This document shows positions 52,701-63,754 of a DNA stretch of 64,000 nucleotides, in pieces. The position numbers and the translations under genes are program-made. The DNA is taken from positions 4,569,883-4,633,882 of the forward strand of contig CM036254.1 in NCBI GenBank assembly GCA_020698575.1, in the 5' to 3' direction. The stretch comes from Bostrychus sinensis. Taxonomy: Eukaryota; Chordata; Actinopteri; Gobiiformes; Eleotridae. A model generated the notes under the pieces. It did not search any database, had not been told where the DNA came from, and saw only the letters and a program-made list of their open reading frames with translations. Positions within the stretch are counted from its first letter, which is position 1. Every line of letters begins with the position of its first letter.

Positions 52701-55700
52701 CTCGATTTACCGTCGATCTACGTTCCTACTCTCACCTATGGTCATGAGCTTTGGGTCATGACCGAAAGGACAAGATCCCGGATACAAGCGGCCGAAATGA
52801 GTTTCCTCCGCAGGGTGGCTGGGCGCACCCTTAGAGATAGGGTGAGGAGCTCTGTCACCCGGGAGGAGCTCGGAGTAGAGCCGCTGCTCCTCCACATCGA
52901 GAGGAGTCAGTTGAGGTGGCTCGGGCATCTGTTCCGGATGCCTCCTGGACGCCTCCCTGGGGAGGTGTTCCGGGCATGTCCCACCGGGAGGAGGCCCCGG
53001 GGAAGACCTAGGACACGCTGGAGGGACTATGTCTCTCGGCTGGCCTGGGAACGCCTTGGGGTCCCCCCGGTAGAGCTGGAGGAAGTGTCTGTGGAGAGGG
53101 AAGTCTGGGCATCTTTGCTTAGACTGCTGCCTCCGCGACCCGGTCCCGGATAAGCGGAAGAAGATGGATGGATGGATGGATGGAGCTTACATTTATTACT
53201 GTAAAATGTTATTAAAACATGGCTTTAATAAACAATCACAAGTACCACCATAGTCTCAACAAAAATCCCTAATAGTACTACACTGTACTGGGTAATACTA
53301 TCTGTTTCCAAAAGGTGGCCTGGGACCCTTTTAAATTTTAAAACCCATGTGCCATAATGGTCATGGTAACATGTTTAGTGGTCCAAGCCTTTCCAGGACT
53401 CCTGTAGTCTGACCTTTGCGTGCTGCTGTAGTGAAAGTCCTGATCCGGTTTAGAATTAATCTGATCTTTGTGTTTTTGTGGAAGTCACTGAGCTCATTAC
53501 ACACTGCCTCTCCTTAAAGGACGAGTCTCAGTATCGTCTCAAGGGCCTGACCTCTGACCTGGAAACAGTCTCTGCTGCAGTTTCACAAGAGGCCTTTATC
53601 CACCGAACATCCACTGTAGAGTTCATCGTTACGTTTACAATAAAGACGAAGAGAAGGCCCTAATCAGGACTAGACCAAGAGTCCCTTTCACTAAAACCTA
53701 CAAGTCAGGTTAGATCAGGTCAGATTTGAACTTCAGCAGTCACATTAAATCTATAACATCATCAGCATTTTACCATCTCAAAAACATTGCCAGAATCAAA
53801 GGTTTACTGTCTAAACCAGGCCTAGAGAGACTTATTCATACATTTATCTCCAGCAGGTTAGACTACTGTAACGGTCTGCTCACTGGACTCACTAAACCAG
53901 CTGTGAGACAGCTGCAGGACGTCCAGAACGCTGCTGCTCGGGTCCTGACTAAAACCAGGAAGTACGACCATATTAGTCCTGTCCTCAGGTCTCTGCACTG
54001 GCTTCCTGTTGCTCAGAGAATAAACTTTAAAACATCTCTGCTGTGTACAAGTCTCTCCATGGCTTAGCACCACAGCACATCTCTGACCTGTTGGTCCCAT
54101 ATGAACCATCTGGGACTCTGAGGACCTCAGGGACAGGTCTCTGCTGGGACTCTGAGAACCTCAGGGACAGGTCTCTGCTGGGACTCTGAGGACCTCAGGG
54201 ACAGGTCTCTGCAGGGACTCTGAGGACCACAGGGACAGGTCTCTGCTGGGACTCTGAGGACCTCAGGGACAGGTCTCTGCAGGGACTCTGAGGACCACAG
54301 GGACAGGTCTCTGCTGGGACTCTGAGGACCTCAGGGACAGGTCTCTGCTGGGACTCTGAGGACCTCAGGGACAGGTCTCTGCTGGGACTCCGAGGACCTC
54401 AGGGACAGGTCTCCGCTGGGACTCTGAGGACCTCAGGGACAGGTCTCTGCTGGGACTCTGAGGACCTCAGGGACAGGTCTCTGCTGGTCCCAGAGTCAGG
54501 ACTAAACTCAGTGAAGCAGTGTTTCAGTTTTCTGCAGCTAAACTCTGGAACAGTCTTCCTGACGATGTTAGACCTCTGCTCTGACAATGTTCAAGTCCAG
54601 ACTTAAAACTGTTCTTTTTAGCTGTGCATATGACAACTGAAAGTGTTTTATCTGCACTCTTATCTGTTCTCTTTTAATTTAATTTTAAATGGATTCTTAA
54701 TTATAATTTTTTAATTTGATTTTATTGTTTTAATTGCAATTCTTGTCTGTGTACTTTTAAACTTGCCTTTTTTCTGTAAAGCACTTTGAACTACTCTGTG
54801 TATGAACTGTGCTGTACAAATAAACTTGCCTTGCCTCGCCTAGACCAAGGCCACAAAATCAGAACTAAACCAGGGCTAAATTTAGGACAACAAAAGCAAA
54901 CCCAGGATGTAACCCCTGATGCCCTTCCAATCTGATCCGGACTGATCCATTGTTGCACATGGATTCTGAAGGTGGCCAATGGATCAAGTCCACTGATGTT
55001 ACTGTCACTGTGAAATATAAGGGCTCTGTGGCTCAATGGACAGAGCATTTACCCCTGAACTAGAAGGTTGTGGGGGTGGTTGGAGGGTGGGGTGATAATT
55101 ACAGTTTGCTTTATTTTATTTAGTCTTGTGTTAAAAGCAGATTTTGTCCTGTTTTAGTCCTGACTCCTGCTCTAGGGTTTAAGCCCAGTTTAATCCTTGT
55201 TTAGTCCTGCTCTAGTTGCTAAGGTCTTACTCCTGGTCTAGTTGTTTAGGGCTTAGTCCTGGTTTAGGTCCACGTTCGTCCCAGAAAGACTCATGTGTGC
55301 AGGCCTTTTGGAGTAGGAGTTTAGTCCTTGTTTGCTTAGTCTAAACCTGTCTACTCTGTTTTTGTTCTGATTTAGCTCCAGTGTAGTCCTGGTTTGGTCA
55401 TTTCTGGGTAAAACACTTTGTTTAGAACTGGGTTAGTCCAGATTTAGGCCCATTTTAGTCAGTTCTAGATGGTTCTTAGAGAGCCTGTGGTGGTACATGA
55501 ACCTTCTGTAGACCCACTGGACTATGGGACCGTCCTGTCTGGTCTAAAGTCAGCAGTAGAGTCGTGCCCCGTCCTGACCTGCAGGGCTGTGACCTCGGCG
55601 TTATGGGCCTCCTCCATCTCAGTGATCTGTCTCTCCAGGCTCTCGTTGGCTCCTCTCAGACTCTCGTTCTCGATGGTCTTGGCCTGAAGCTGCCTCCGGA

Positions 55701-58700
55701 ACTCGTTGACCTCCTCCCTGGTCGCCCTCATGGCCTCGCCGCTGCGGGACGCCTGCTCGGTCAGACTCACGAACTTGGACTTGTACCAGTCCTCGGCCGA
55801 CTGCAGGTTCTTGCAGGCGATGGTCTCGTACTGGCTCCGGATCTCCTTCAGGGCCGAGGTCAGGTCCGGTTTGGCCAACTCTATCTCCGCAGAGATCTGA
55901 GGGATGACAAAGATGAAGTGATGCCTTTGATACAGTTAGTTAGGTGGAGAGCAATACTGTAGTAATAGTAGTAGTAGTAGTGTAATTGGAGTTGTAGTAC
56001 AATCCGAACTCCAGAAATATTGAGGCGTTTTTTAAAATTGCATAAAATGAAAACTAAAACACCAATATTTTATTCACAGTAGAACAGGGATAACATAACA
56101 AATGTTTACTCTGAGAAATTTTACACTTTTATCACAAAATGAGCTCATTTCAAATGTGCTGCCTACAGGTCTCAGTTGGGACAGGGGCAGGTTTACCATG
56201 GGGCAGCATCTCCTCTTCTTTTCAGAACAGTTTGAAGACGTCTGGGCATCGAGGTTATCAGTTTCTGGAGTTTGGTGATGGAATTTGGTCTCATTCGTGC
56301 CTGATATAGGTTTCCAGCTGAAGAGTTTGTGCTTGTCTTTGATGTATTTTTCGTTTAATGATGCTTTAAATGTTCTCTGTAGGTGACAAAACTTGACTGC
56401 AGGACAATTCATCTCTGGACTCCTCTTAACAAAGCCATGCTGCTGTAACAGCTGCAGTCTGTGGTTTAGCATCGTCCTGCTGAAATACACAAGGCCTTTG
56501 TCGTCTGCAGGTGAGAACATGTTGCTCTAAAACCTTTCAGCATTTAAAGTTCAAAAGCAAGTCAGATTTGGACAGGTCTGACCCACTTTGAAACAGTCCA
56601 TTTTAAATGAGCCTTGTACCGGGACACGATGGCGCTTCTGGGTCATGTTCACAGATGGCTTCCTTTTTGCATGACAGAGCTTTAGTTGGCTCTGCAGATG
56701 GAGGATTGTGTTTACCCACAGTGGTTTCTGGAAGTATTCCACAGGCTCCAGTAAAGGTCTGGGGCCTTGTCCCAGTTTGTCTGAATGTGAAGACCATGTC
56801 CTGCTCTGGAGATGATGAACTCTGCAAACCTTTGAGGAACATTGTTTTTAAAGTATTCCACTTTAATCTTTTTCCTCTTCACTCGTTCACAGACTGGAAA
56901 GCCTCTGTCCATCTTTACTTCTGACAGACTCTGCCTCTCTAAGACTTCCCTTTCCCGTTGCTAGATGTTGTCCCAGCTGAATCTTTTTAAAATGTCTTGC
57001 TTTTTCAGCCATTTGTTGCCCCTGTCCCAACTGAGACCTGTAGCAGGCATCAAATTTGAAATGAGCTCATTTTGTGAATAAAAGTGTAAGATTTCTCAGT
57101 GTAAACATTTGTTAGGTTATTTCTGTTCTATTGTGAATAAAACATTGGTTCATGTGATTTGAAAATCTTTTAGTTTTCATTTTATTAAACTTTAAAAGCA
57201 ACATTTCTGGAATTTGGGTTGTAGTAGTAGCAGCAGTAGTAGGATTTTGTTGTATTTACTCTCTCCCTCCTTTAGTGCTGTGAGTATAAACCCCTGACCT
57301 GCTGAGCCTCCATGAGTCCGCTGAGCTCCTGGATCTCCTCCTCGTGGACCTTCTTCATGAACGAGATCTCGTCCGCGAGCGAGTCCAGTCTCCGCTCCAG
57401 ATCCAGGCGGACCGTGGCCGCGTCGTCCACGTCTCTCCTGAAGGACTTCAGAGTCTGCTCGGCCTCCTCCCTGAGCCGCGCCTCCTCCTCCAGCCTCACA
57501 CACAGACGCTGGGATCAACAACAGACAGAATGCTTATGTACGCTTTGAGCCAGTACCAAGCCTGGATAAATAAGGAGAGGGTTATATCAGAACCTATGTC
57601 AAATTAAATATGCATTTCACTGTACAAGGAGGCTAAAAAGGAAAGTACATAGGCAAATTAACTTTAATGGGAAAGCTTAACAAAGAGTTTAAAGAGCTCA
57701 AAGACAAACGTTTTATTTTTATTTTTAAAAGTTATGTTATGTTAACATGTGACAAAAGTGTCCCAAAACATCATAAAAATACTATACATTCATATTTTTT
57801 GTACTTTAGGCAAGATTTAGGCAAAAAAAGTTGGAAAAAAAATGTGAATGTATTTTATTTCTGTGATGTTTTGTGATGGGGACACTTTTGTCTCTGAACA
57901 GCAGCAGTGTAACATTAACATAAATAAGAGTAAACATAAATAAATAATTGATATGTGTTTAGAAAACAAACATTAGTGATAAAATACACACCTGAGACAC
58001 ATTTCAGAGAAAACTTAAGAACATACTCCCGACCAAATCAATCAATAAATGAATTAATAAATAATGCTCTCGTTGACAAATAATTATTTAAACAGGTGTT
58101 AAAATAAAAATATTTATTTTTTAAATAAATGTAAGTTTTGGTTAAAATAAATGAATAAAGGCCTATAGTATACCATTTCTGTATTTATTTCTACATTTAT
58201 TTATTTGTGCTTTAATTTATTTTTTGCAATATTTAATTATTCATTTTTTTCCTTTTTATTTATTCCCACTTTATTTATTTATTTATTGATTGATTTCTGT
58301 CACTGAAATGCAAATGAAGGTGGTGTGTTCTGATAATCACTGCGTGGACTTTTATCTTTTGCATGTGATTATTTCTAACACGCCCCCACCACAAACACAC
58401 GATCACTGACGCATTCACACACAGGCAAGGATGGAAGACCACAGTGTTATTGCGATATATTTAGATTCTTGCGATACAGATATTGCATTTGCTGGTATTG
58501 CAATAACGATAATTTTGCGATATATTGTGCAGCCCTACTGTCTGTGGGTGAAGTGTCTTGCTCACGAACACAACGACAATATATGCTGGGTCAGAGCGGG
58601 AATCAAACCACTAAGTCTCTGGTTAGTGAGCGACCTTAAGCTCCTGCGCCACTGTTGTCCCTTAACTATCAAGTGTAACTGTAAAGTATACTAAAAAAAT

Positions 58701-61700
58701 ATTTCTGAAAATACTTTTGATATCTACAACTACTTCAACTACCAACGTTATACAGTAACTATTTAGGATACAATTCTGCAGCTAAGAAACTAAAAAAAAA
58801 AGTATTTCATAAAAAGTAGAGCCCGACCAGTACGGATTTTTTGAGGCTGATGCCGATACCAATATTAGGTAACAAAAAAATACCGATATCCGATACATCG
58901 GCCGATACAGTTATACATTAGGAAAAAGCATTTTAAAGCATTTTTCTTTCTGCTCTTGTTTACATGAATATGGCGTGTAGACTAAACTTATTTTTAAAAT
59001 GTTGTAGAAAGCTGCTTATTCTTCTTTAAGCTGATTGTTATGTAGGTTGTAGTGGGCATTGGTGTGGGGAGTATTATTATGTATTTTATGTATTATTTTT
59101 ATTTATATTATTTAGCTTTTAAATTTCATTTAAACTTGCTCTGAAGTAGAGCATAAGGAGAGCTACAAAATGCATTTAGATTTTTTGTTGTATGAGGTTT
59201 TATGCCAAAGCAATGAGCAAAATATTTTTATTGCCTTTTTGAGCTTTTCAGGCCATGAGAAGGTGATTTGGGGAGTTTCCTATGAACTGCAGAGTAAGAG
59301 CAGAATTGTTTGGAAATAGCAGCGCCCTCTGCTGCACAAATAGCAGAAGGCCATCGTTTGCAAGTAAACAGGTCTTATTCCAACAGCACACAGTAAAAAT
59401 AGTACTGTTTTTTATTGGCGGATATCAGCCACATTTCAGCCGATAACTGATAATTTTCTAGTGGGATATATCGGCCAATAATATTAGCCGGACGATATAT
59501 CGGTCGGGCTCTAAAAGTCTCATCCTTATAGTTACAGAACAGTAAATTAGAGCAGAAAGTGTTCTTACCTGCAGCTCCTCCTCCTGGTTGTTGCGCTCTA
59601 CGATCAGCCTGTTCTTGTCCCTGTTGAGCTGCTCGATCTGGGCTCTCAGGTCCTGGATCTCGTCCTTGTAGGCCTGGTTTACCCTGGACTCAGTCTGCCT
59701 CAGCCTCAGGGAGACCAGCTCCTGCTCCAGACTCTTGTTCTGCTGCTCCAGGTGACGCACTTTGTCGATGAACATGGCGAAGCGGTCGTTCAGGCCCTGG
59801 GGGACACAGCAGAGGACAGTTCATGGATCTGTCTGTGAGGGCTTTACACTGGGAAGAAAACGTTTATAAATCCTGTATTTCCTTATAAAAGAAGCTTGCA
59901 ATGATGATTTTGTCCAAGATTAGGACTCTACTGGACTTTCCTTCTCACCCTCTCCACAATGTGCTGAACACACTTTTTTTACTTTACTGTAACAGACACA
60001 CGCATACTGTACTCTGTTTATACACTAAATCCTTATTGTGTCCCTTTTTTGTTGTACTGGTTTATTTAACAACTTTAATTCTGGTTTAGTCTGGGTGTAA
60101 TCCTGGTTTGATCCTGGTTTGAACCTCATTTTAATCTGAGTTTAATCCTGGTTAAATCTTAGTTTTAGTCCTGGTTTAGTCTGAATTTGTTCCTGGTTTA
60201 GTCTTAGTTTGAGCCCTAGTTTAATCCTGGTTTAGTCCTGGTTTAGTCTGGGTTTGGTTCTCGTTATAATCATAGCTTTAGTCCTGGTTTAGTCCTGGTT
60301 TAGTCTAGGTTTAGTCCTGGTTTCATCCTAGTTTTAGCTCTAGTTTAGTCCTGTTTAGTTCTGGTTTGGATCTAGTTTTAGTCCTCAGTTCATCTGCTTC
60401 TGTACATTTGTTTCTGTTATTCTAGGATTTGATATTCATTATATTTTTACTATTGTAATTTTAATTCTACATCTTTTCATATCTTGGCCAGGTTGCATGT
60501 CTGTAACAAAAAAGAATTTCTATTTCTGATTCTAATCCCTTCCGTGGCCCATATTTGTTCAGATAAAGGCACCAGCTACAACCACTAACGGCAATAAGTG
60601 TAAGACGATGAATGAAGATCCAACGTCTAAAAAAAATAAATCTGGCACTATTTTATATTATAATTTGCAATTTTAACTCCAGATCTTCATTCAAACATTT
60701 TTATTTCATTTTCTGCCTGATTAAACACTTGTAGAAACCATTTGTTTTACCAACCTTTGCAAACAACGGGCACCACATCATATTCCTCATGTGCTAAGCT
60801 AACACACACTGAGGCCCTTTTTGTAAAATAACTTGTATTTTCTTATTTTATTTGAAAATGTTACTATTTTGCAGGTGATGGAGTTTTGTCTGAGAAGAAA
60901 ACACAGGTGAAGTTTTCTCTTGGGGAATTTGAATTTAATGTTGAATGTAAGAAGTATTGTTCTTTTATGTATGTTTTACATCAAATGTTTTATTTTAATA
61001 AAGAGGTATGATAACATGGATATATTGTGTTTTATTTCTGCACTGCAATAGTTTTAGGTGTATTTTTGGAAGTAATTTTTGAATAAATCGGTGTAGCTAT
61101 AGACGCAGTTATTTCTGATTAACACTAAGCCCAGAGTCTTCTTTAAATTACTTTATAAAGAGTTTGTTTTATCACAGTAAAACTCCAGTTACACACAGTT
61201 GGTAAAATACAAACTCTGGCCAGTGTTGGATTAACTCTGAACATTTAACTATCACAAGATTAAACTTTACTCTTTCTGGGTTTGGCAAATATGAACTCTT
61301 TAAGTGTTGTATGTACGCTGTCAGTTTTACTGTTTACATCAGTGGCTCGGCAAAATTAAGTAAAAACTATAAGCAAAGTAAATAAACATGTAGTGAAACT
61401 GAATGGTTGATTGTGTTTTTTGCCTCGTCTTAACTCCTCTGTACCTGCAGCTGCTCCTTCTCGTTGGTCCGGATGATCTTCAGCTCATTGTTGACCACCG
61501 AGGTCTGGCTCAGGTCCAGGGAGTCGGTCTGCGTCAGCGCCAGAGCGTTCACGGAGCGGCCGGTCCTTCGGTACAGCCCCGCGGCCGAGGTGGTGATGCG
61601 CGCCCCGCCGGACATGGCTCTGAGCAGCCCCGGGGAGCTCCGAGCCGAGGCCGCCGCGCTGAGCCGGGGGTTGGAGGAGGAGTGGGCCGAGGAGAACCTG

Positions 61701-61759
61701 GGAGAGTCCCCGAACAGCCGGCGGTAGGACGAGGAGGTGTAGCGCTCCCCGAAGCTCAT
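46705..61759 (-). CDS. ina: Alpha-internexin-type neuronal intermediate filament protein, six coding exons
   Basis: Exons on minus: 61759-61445 (head, [18 protein letters not shown] to NEKEQLQ), 59796-59569 (coil 1A/1[21 protein letters not shown]), 57508-57299 (coil 1B end), 55896-55579 (coil 2, [37 protein letters not shown]), 49092-48967 (coil 2 end, [13 protein letters not shown]), 46916-46705 ([17 protein letters not shown] and tail). Known role: type IV filament subunit co-assembling with neurofilaments in neuronal axons. ina is chosen over nefl/nefm from the head, the [11 protein letters not shown] tail start and the tail-to-tail pcgf6 neighbour. Oddities: introns 1-3 interrupt what is one exon in mammalian INA; exon 5 is 126 bp where the family has 125, with an extra base at about 48984 inside the DIEIAAYR motif; the tail seems to switch frame between about 46893 and 46850 to reach [18 protein letters not shown] and a TGA at 46707-46705. 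If the first tail frame is kept, an Arg-rich end runs to about 46628. The gene is either mildly damaged or carries sequence errors. Confidence 0.85.
47103..47908. mobile_element. TATAAGTCGC-family DNA transposon, copy B, nested
   Basis: Ends ctgtattttccgaactataa and ttatagtctggaaaatacag, flanked by TA (47101-47102, 47909-47910). Same family as 18148-18863. It sits inside the CAGTGGTGGA element and itself contains a further insertion. Confidence 0.75.
47264..47650. mobile_element. TAGGGGTGCAACGATAC hAT-type element, truncated, innermost insertion
   Basis: Left end taggggtgcaacgatac and interior of repeated 'tatcgat' and 'gaatcgtatc' units. The right end is degenerate near 47650. Confidence 0.6.
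48066..48140 (+). repeat. tRNA-like (SINE head or tRNA pseudogene)
   Basis: 'gtgtagtgagcagcatctga' followed by 'ggttctgggttcaaaac' has box A and box B-like spacing but the arms do not pair well enough for a functional tRNA. Confidence 0.35.
48278..48966. other. Rest of ina intron 5
   Basis: No gene or recognised repeat beyond the hAT-type element. Confidence 0.4.
49441..49890. mobile_element. hAT-type MITE, GGGCTGCACGATAT family, copy 3 (inverted), ina intron 4
   Basis: Ends tagggctgcatgatatgg and gatatattgtgcagcccta. Interior is the inverse of copies 1 and 2. Flanks caaattaa and atatttaa match at only 5 of 8 bases. Confidence 0.8.
49891..50353. other. Gene-free part of ina intron 4
   Basis: Nothing recognised. 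Confidence 0.4.
50363..53183 (+). mobile_element. Rex3-like (RTE clade) LINE, 5'-truncated but nearly full coding region
   Basis: Flanked by agcttacat at 50354-50362 and 53184-53192, a 9-bp target duplication; ends in (GATG)n at 53164-53183, the signature tail of fish Rex3. The 5' junction lies inside the endonuclease coding region (frame reads [18 protein letters not shown] just before the ATG at 50449). Same sense as plus strand, opposite to the host gene ina whose intron 4 it occupies. Confidence 0.9.
50449..53153 (+). pseudogene. Rex3-like ORF: AP endonuclease plus reverse transcriptase, one frameshift
   Basis: The first frame (50449-52761) shows the AP endonuclease signature [10 protein letters not shown] at residues 71-80, [10 protein letters not shown], the palm motifs [35 protein letters not shown] and the catalytic [10 protein letters not shown] near residue 640, then [17 protein letters not shown]. 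At about 52712 one base is missing (taccgtcg where the 15140-15854 copy has taccggtcg), so the frame ends at 52761 and the remainder ([20 protein letters not shown] to LLPPRPGPG) continues in the next frame to 53153. Only that lesion and the missing N-terminus separate it from a full protein, so the insertion is young. A selfish-element gene, not a host gene. Confidence 0.88.
53193..53720. other. Gene-free part of ina intron 4
   Basis: Nothing recognised; the 61-codon frame at 53478 has no motif. Confidence 0.4.
53722..54842 (+). mobile_element. L2-clade LINE 3' part with internal minisatellite
   Basis: Frame from 53726 reads [34 protein letters not shown] and [20 protein letters not shown]: the C-terminal region of L2 ORF2. 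It breaks after [10 protein letters not shown], resumes past the tandem array as [15 protein letters not shown] sequence at about 54535, and ends in 'gtgctgtacaaataaacttg' plus a ccttg-type tail, typical of fish L2. Confidence 0.8.
54110..54486 (+). repeat. 34-bp minisatellite made from L2 coding sequence, about 11 units
   Basis: Unit begins gggactctgaggacctcagg and ends gacaggtctctgct; variants differ by single bases (cctcaggg or ccacaggg, ctgctg or ctgcag). The first unit continues directly from the L2 frame at [16 protein letters not shown]. 34 is not a multiple of three, so expansion destroys the frame. Confidence 0.9.
54895..55075. repeat. Decayed repeat with a tRNA-like stretch
   Basis: 'cccctgatgcccttcc' matches the repeat near 27390. 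'tgtggctcaatggacagagc' at about 55028 has a box-A look but no matching box B; not called as a tRNA. Confidence 0.35.
55100..55480 (+). repeat. CTGGTTTAGTCC-type degenerate array
   Basis: Units such as 'cctggtttaggtccac', 'agttctagatggttc' and 'ttagtccttgtttgc' at irregular spacing, ending about 100 bp from the ina exon 4 boundary. Confidence 0.7.
55996..57225. mobile_element. DNA transposon remnant with TACAACCC ends, copy B, in ina intron 3
   Basis: Left end tacaatccgaactccagaaa and right end 'tttctggaatttgggttgta' are imperfect inverses. Interior related to 28957-30096 ('gatggcttcctttttgcatga', 'aagcctctgtccatctttac'). Fills almost all of the 1.4-kb intron. Confidence 0.65.
57520..58433. 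other. Gene-free part of ina intron 2
   Basis: AT-rich, with 'atttattta' runs at 58190-58290. No gene supported. Confidence 0.4.
58434..58537. mobile_element. Terminal fragment of the GGGCTGCACGATAT hAT-type MITE, copy 4
   Basis: Matches about 100 bp of one end of copies 1-3 ('tggaagaccacagtgttatt' to 'gtgcagcccta'); the other three quarters are missing. Confidence 0.75.
58543..58662 (-). repeat. tRNA-derived SINE fragment
   Basis: On the minus strand 'acaacagtggcgcaggagct' and 'agtggtttgattcccgc' give box A and box B of a pol III promoter at tRNA-like spacing. Confidence 0.5.
58818..59513. mobile_element. hAT-type MITE, TAGAGCCCGACCGATA family, copy 2, in ina intron 2
   Basis: Ends tagagcccgaccagtacgg and tatcggtcgggctcta; ATCGGCC-rich sub-ends. 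Interior shares 'gctacaaaatgcattt' and 'cctatgaactgcagagtaag' with 40061-40660. Ends only 56 bp from ina exon 2. No clean target duplication. Confidence 0.7.
60070..60400 (+). repeat. CTGGTTTAGTCC-type degenerate array in ina intron 1
   Basis: Dense units 'tcctggtttagtcctggttt', 'ctgggtttggttc', 'gttttagtcctggtttagtc'. The clearest of the arrays of this motif. Confidence 0.8.
60401..61444. other. Gene-free part of ina intron 1
   Basis: AT-rich unique-looking sequence. No exon or known repeat supported. Confidence 0.4.
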
Positions 61760-62690
61760 CTTTCCTCTGAGGCGCGGATAAAAGCGAGGGATTTATTAAA
61801 GGAGCTCTGAGCGGCTTAAGGCGCAGGGGCAGGTGGAGCGAACCACTTTTACGCACGGCAATTACAGAAAGAGTACTCACAAAATTAACCATTACTTGAT
61901 TGGTGTTTCTATATTTAAAGTTAAGGAGTATATTGAATTATCTTAAATTATCTTTCTTCTTTATTTGCTCGTAGTATTTTGAAAAATCTTCATGCGTAAA
62001 ATGCCCAGTTTTCCAAAGACACGGGCGTTCTTAGCAATTAGCTCACATCACCGGTAGAGGGAGCAGTTTGGTTTCCTTTTCAGCAGGTGGAACAAGTAAA
62101 TCTGTATCTACAAGTAAAAGTACTGTTGCTTCAAAAGAATATCACTCAACTGGGCGTGAAAGTACTTCTCAAAATAAGTACGTAACTAAAAGTAAATAGT
62201 ATTGACTGAAAATGTTTTGGAAGATTGTGTTGAAAGATGTTTTACTACTGCTACATCCATTGTTTTCCTAGTTTGTGTATTTCTTTGAGAGTAGTACATT
62301 TTGTAGTACCACGGGTTCAGAGGCGTACGCTGGCAATGAGGGACCCAGGTGTAGGTTTTTAAAATGGGCCCTAAAGTTATGAAGCACATTCTGTAAATCT
62401 ATACATCCACATAATACTTTTGGTTATAAAAAGTACACTGTAATTTCTTAAAGTCAACTAATAATTTATTTAAAACATTCAAACAAATCAGTGGCATACA
62501 AAAATTGATGTTAATTATGGTTCATTATTAAACTTTGTAGGCGTTTGTCCATAGCACGCTAATATTGACGATATTTAAGGACTGCACAGGTTGTAGTAGT
62601 AGTAAAATCTTCCAAAATTAATTATGTGTAGCCTATACTTTTTCATTCAATACTATTTAATTTTAGTATTACTTTTACTTCTACTTAAGC
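61760..62690. other. Upstream region of ina
   Basis: Immediately 5' of the ina ATG on the minus strand. The first 100 bp are GC-rich, then composition falls. Probable 5' UTR and promoter; no TATA box or factor site can be called with confidence. No other gene in the interval. Confidence 0.4.
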
Positions 62691-63190
62691 ACAACAACAA
62701 TCTGATCATCAAGTCCGCAGATGGTGCCACTGTCATTAGTTTGGTTACAGACTGGAGGAGCAAAATGTTGTTTCTTGGAGTGAGAAAAACAACTTAACAC
62801 TGAACACTTCAAAAACTTACGAGTTGGTCATTGATTTTAGTAAAAGAAATGTCCATTTCCCTGTCACCATTAATGGCACTGAGGTACAAAGGGTGGGAAG
62901 CTGCAAGTTTTTGGGGGTGACTCTCTCAAATAATTTGGAATTCAAATACTAATACCACTGTTGTTAAGAAGTCATAGCAACGTCTCTTCTTTTTTACGGA
63001 AATTAAAGGAATTCACCCCAAACAAACAAATTCTTTTAAACTTTTATTGTGCCTTTGAAAGCCTTCTTACAGCTGTAGAACTTGTTGAACTTCTCCCTTC
63101 AGGAAAACGCTACAAAAAGTTTTTTCCCACAAACTGTGATGACTTTGAACAATGCACTTTAAACTTATATACACCTTTTCGTATTTAATC
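62691..63190 (+). mobile_element. LINE reverse-transcriptase fragment, decayed
   Basis: Broken frames read NNLTLNTSKTYELVIDFSKR, GSCKFLGVTLSNNLE, and then SFLRKLKEFTPNKQILLNFY, the post-palm pattern of a CR1/Rex1-like LINE ORF. Several frame breaks; no ends found. Confidence 0.6.
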
Positions 63191-63404
63191 ATTTATTGCT
63201 GTATTTATTGGTATTTATTCATGCCTGTGCAACTATTTTCCAGTGTGGTTTGTTTTTACTGCAGATGGCAAAGAAACTGAACTGAGTAACATTTCTCTCA
63301 CTTGCAGATTTACTTCTTCTACCTCTGCTGAAAGGAAAACCAAACTACCTTTCAGTACAGAACAGCGCCCTCCACTGGTGATATGAGCTGAAAACACTGC
63401 TGTA

Positions 63405-63460
63405 ACAGAAGTAGTAAAAGTAGTAGTGGTAGTAGCAGTAAGTAGTAATAGTAGAAGGCT
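63405..63460 (+). repeat. AGT-rich microsatellite
   Basis: 'gtagtagtggtagtagcagt' and 'agtagtaatagtag'; imperfect trinucleotide run. Confidence 0.7.
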
Positions 63461-63754
63461 AAATAATGTCGTAATAATGTTGTGTTGTTTGTTTGTGTCT
63501 GCACTGATCATGTTTCTCACAGGATCATTATTAATACAACGCTCTGCAGCAGAAATCGATATCAGAGCAGCAGTGTGTGAAAACAAGAAAATACAGAACA
63601 AACCCAGTTACAAAGAAGTAAGAAAAAAAAAAGATTCATATCTGAACATCTGGAAACATCTCGGAGTCACATTTTGATTTATCTGACCACAGAACAGTTG
63701 TCTATTTTGCCTCTGTCCATTTTAAATCTTTATTGTGTCCCTTTTTTAGTACTG

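Noticed and set aside
50449..52761. 770-codon frame considered as a host gene
   Set aside because: Endonuclease and reverse transcriptase motifs, GATG tail and target duplication identify a Rex3-like LINE.
55025..55075. tRNA gene
   Set aside because: Box-A-like start only; no box B, no cloverleaf.
55564..55962. Plus-strand 132-codon Leu/Gly-rich frame
   Set aside because: Antisense shadow of ina exon 4.
61403..61810. Plus-strand and alternative minus-strand frames over ina exon 1
   Set aside because: Shadows of a GC-rich coding exon; only the frame starting at 61759 matches the filament family.
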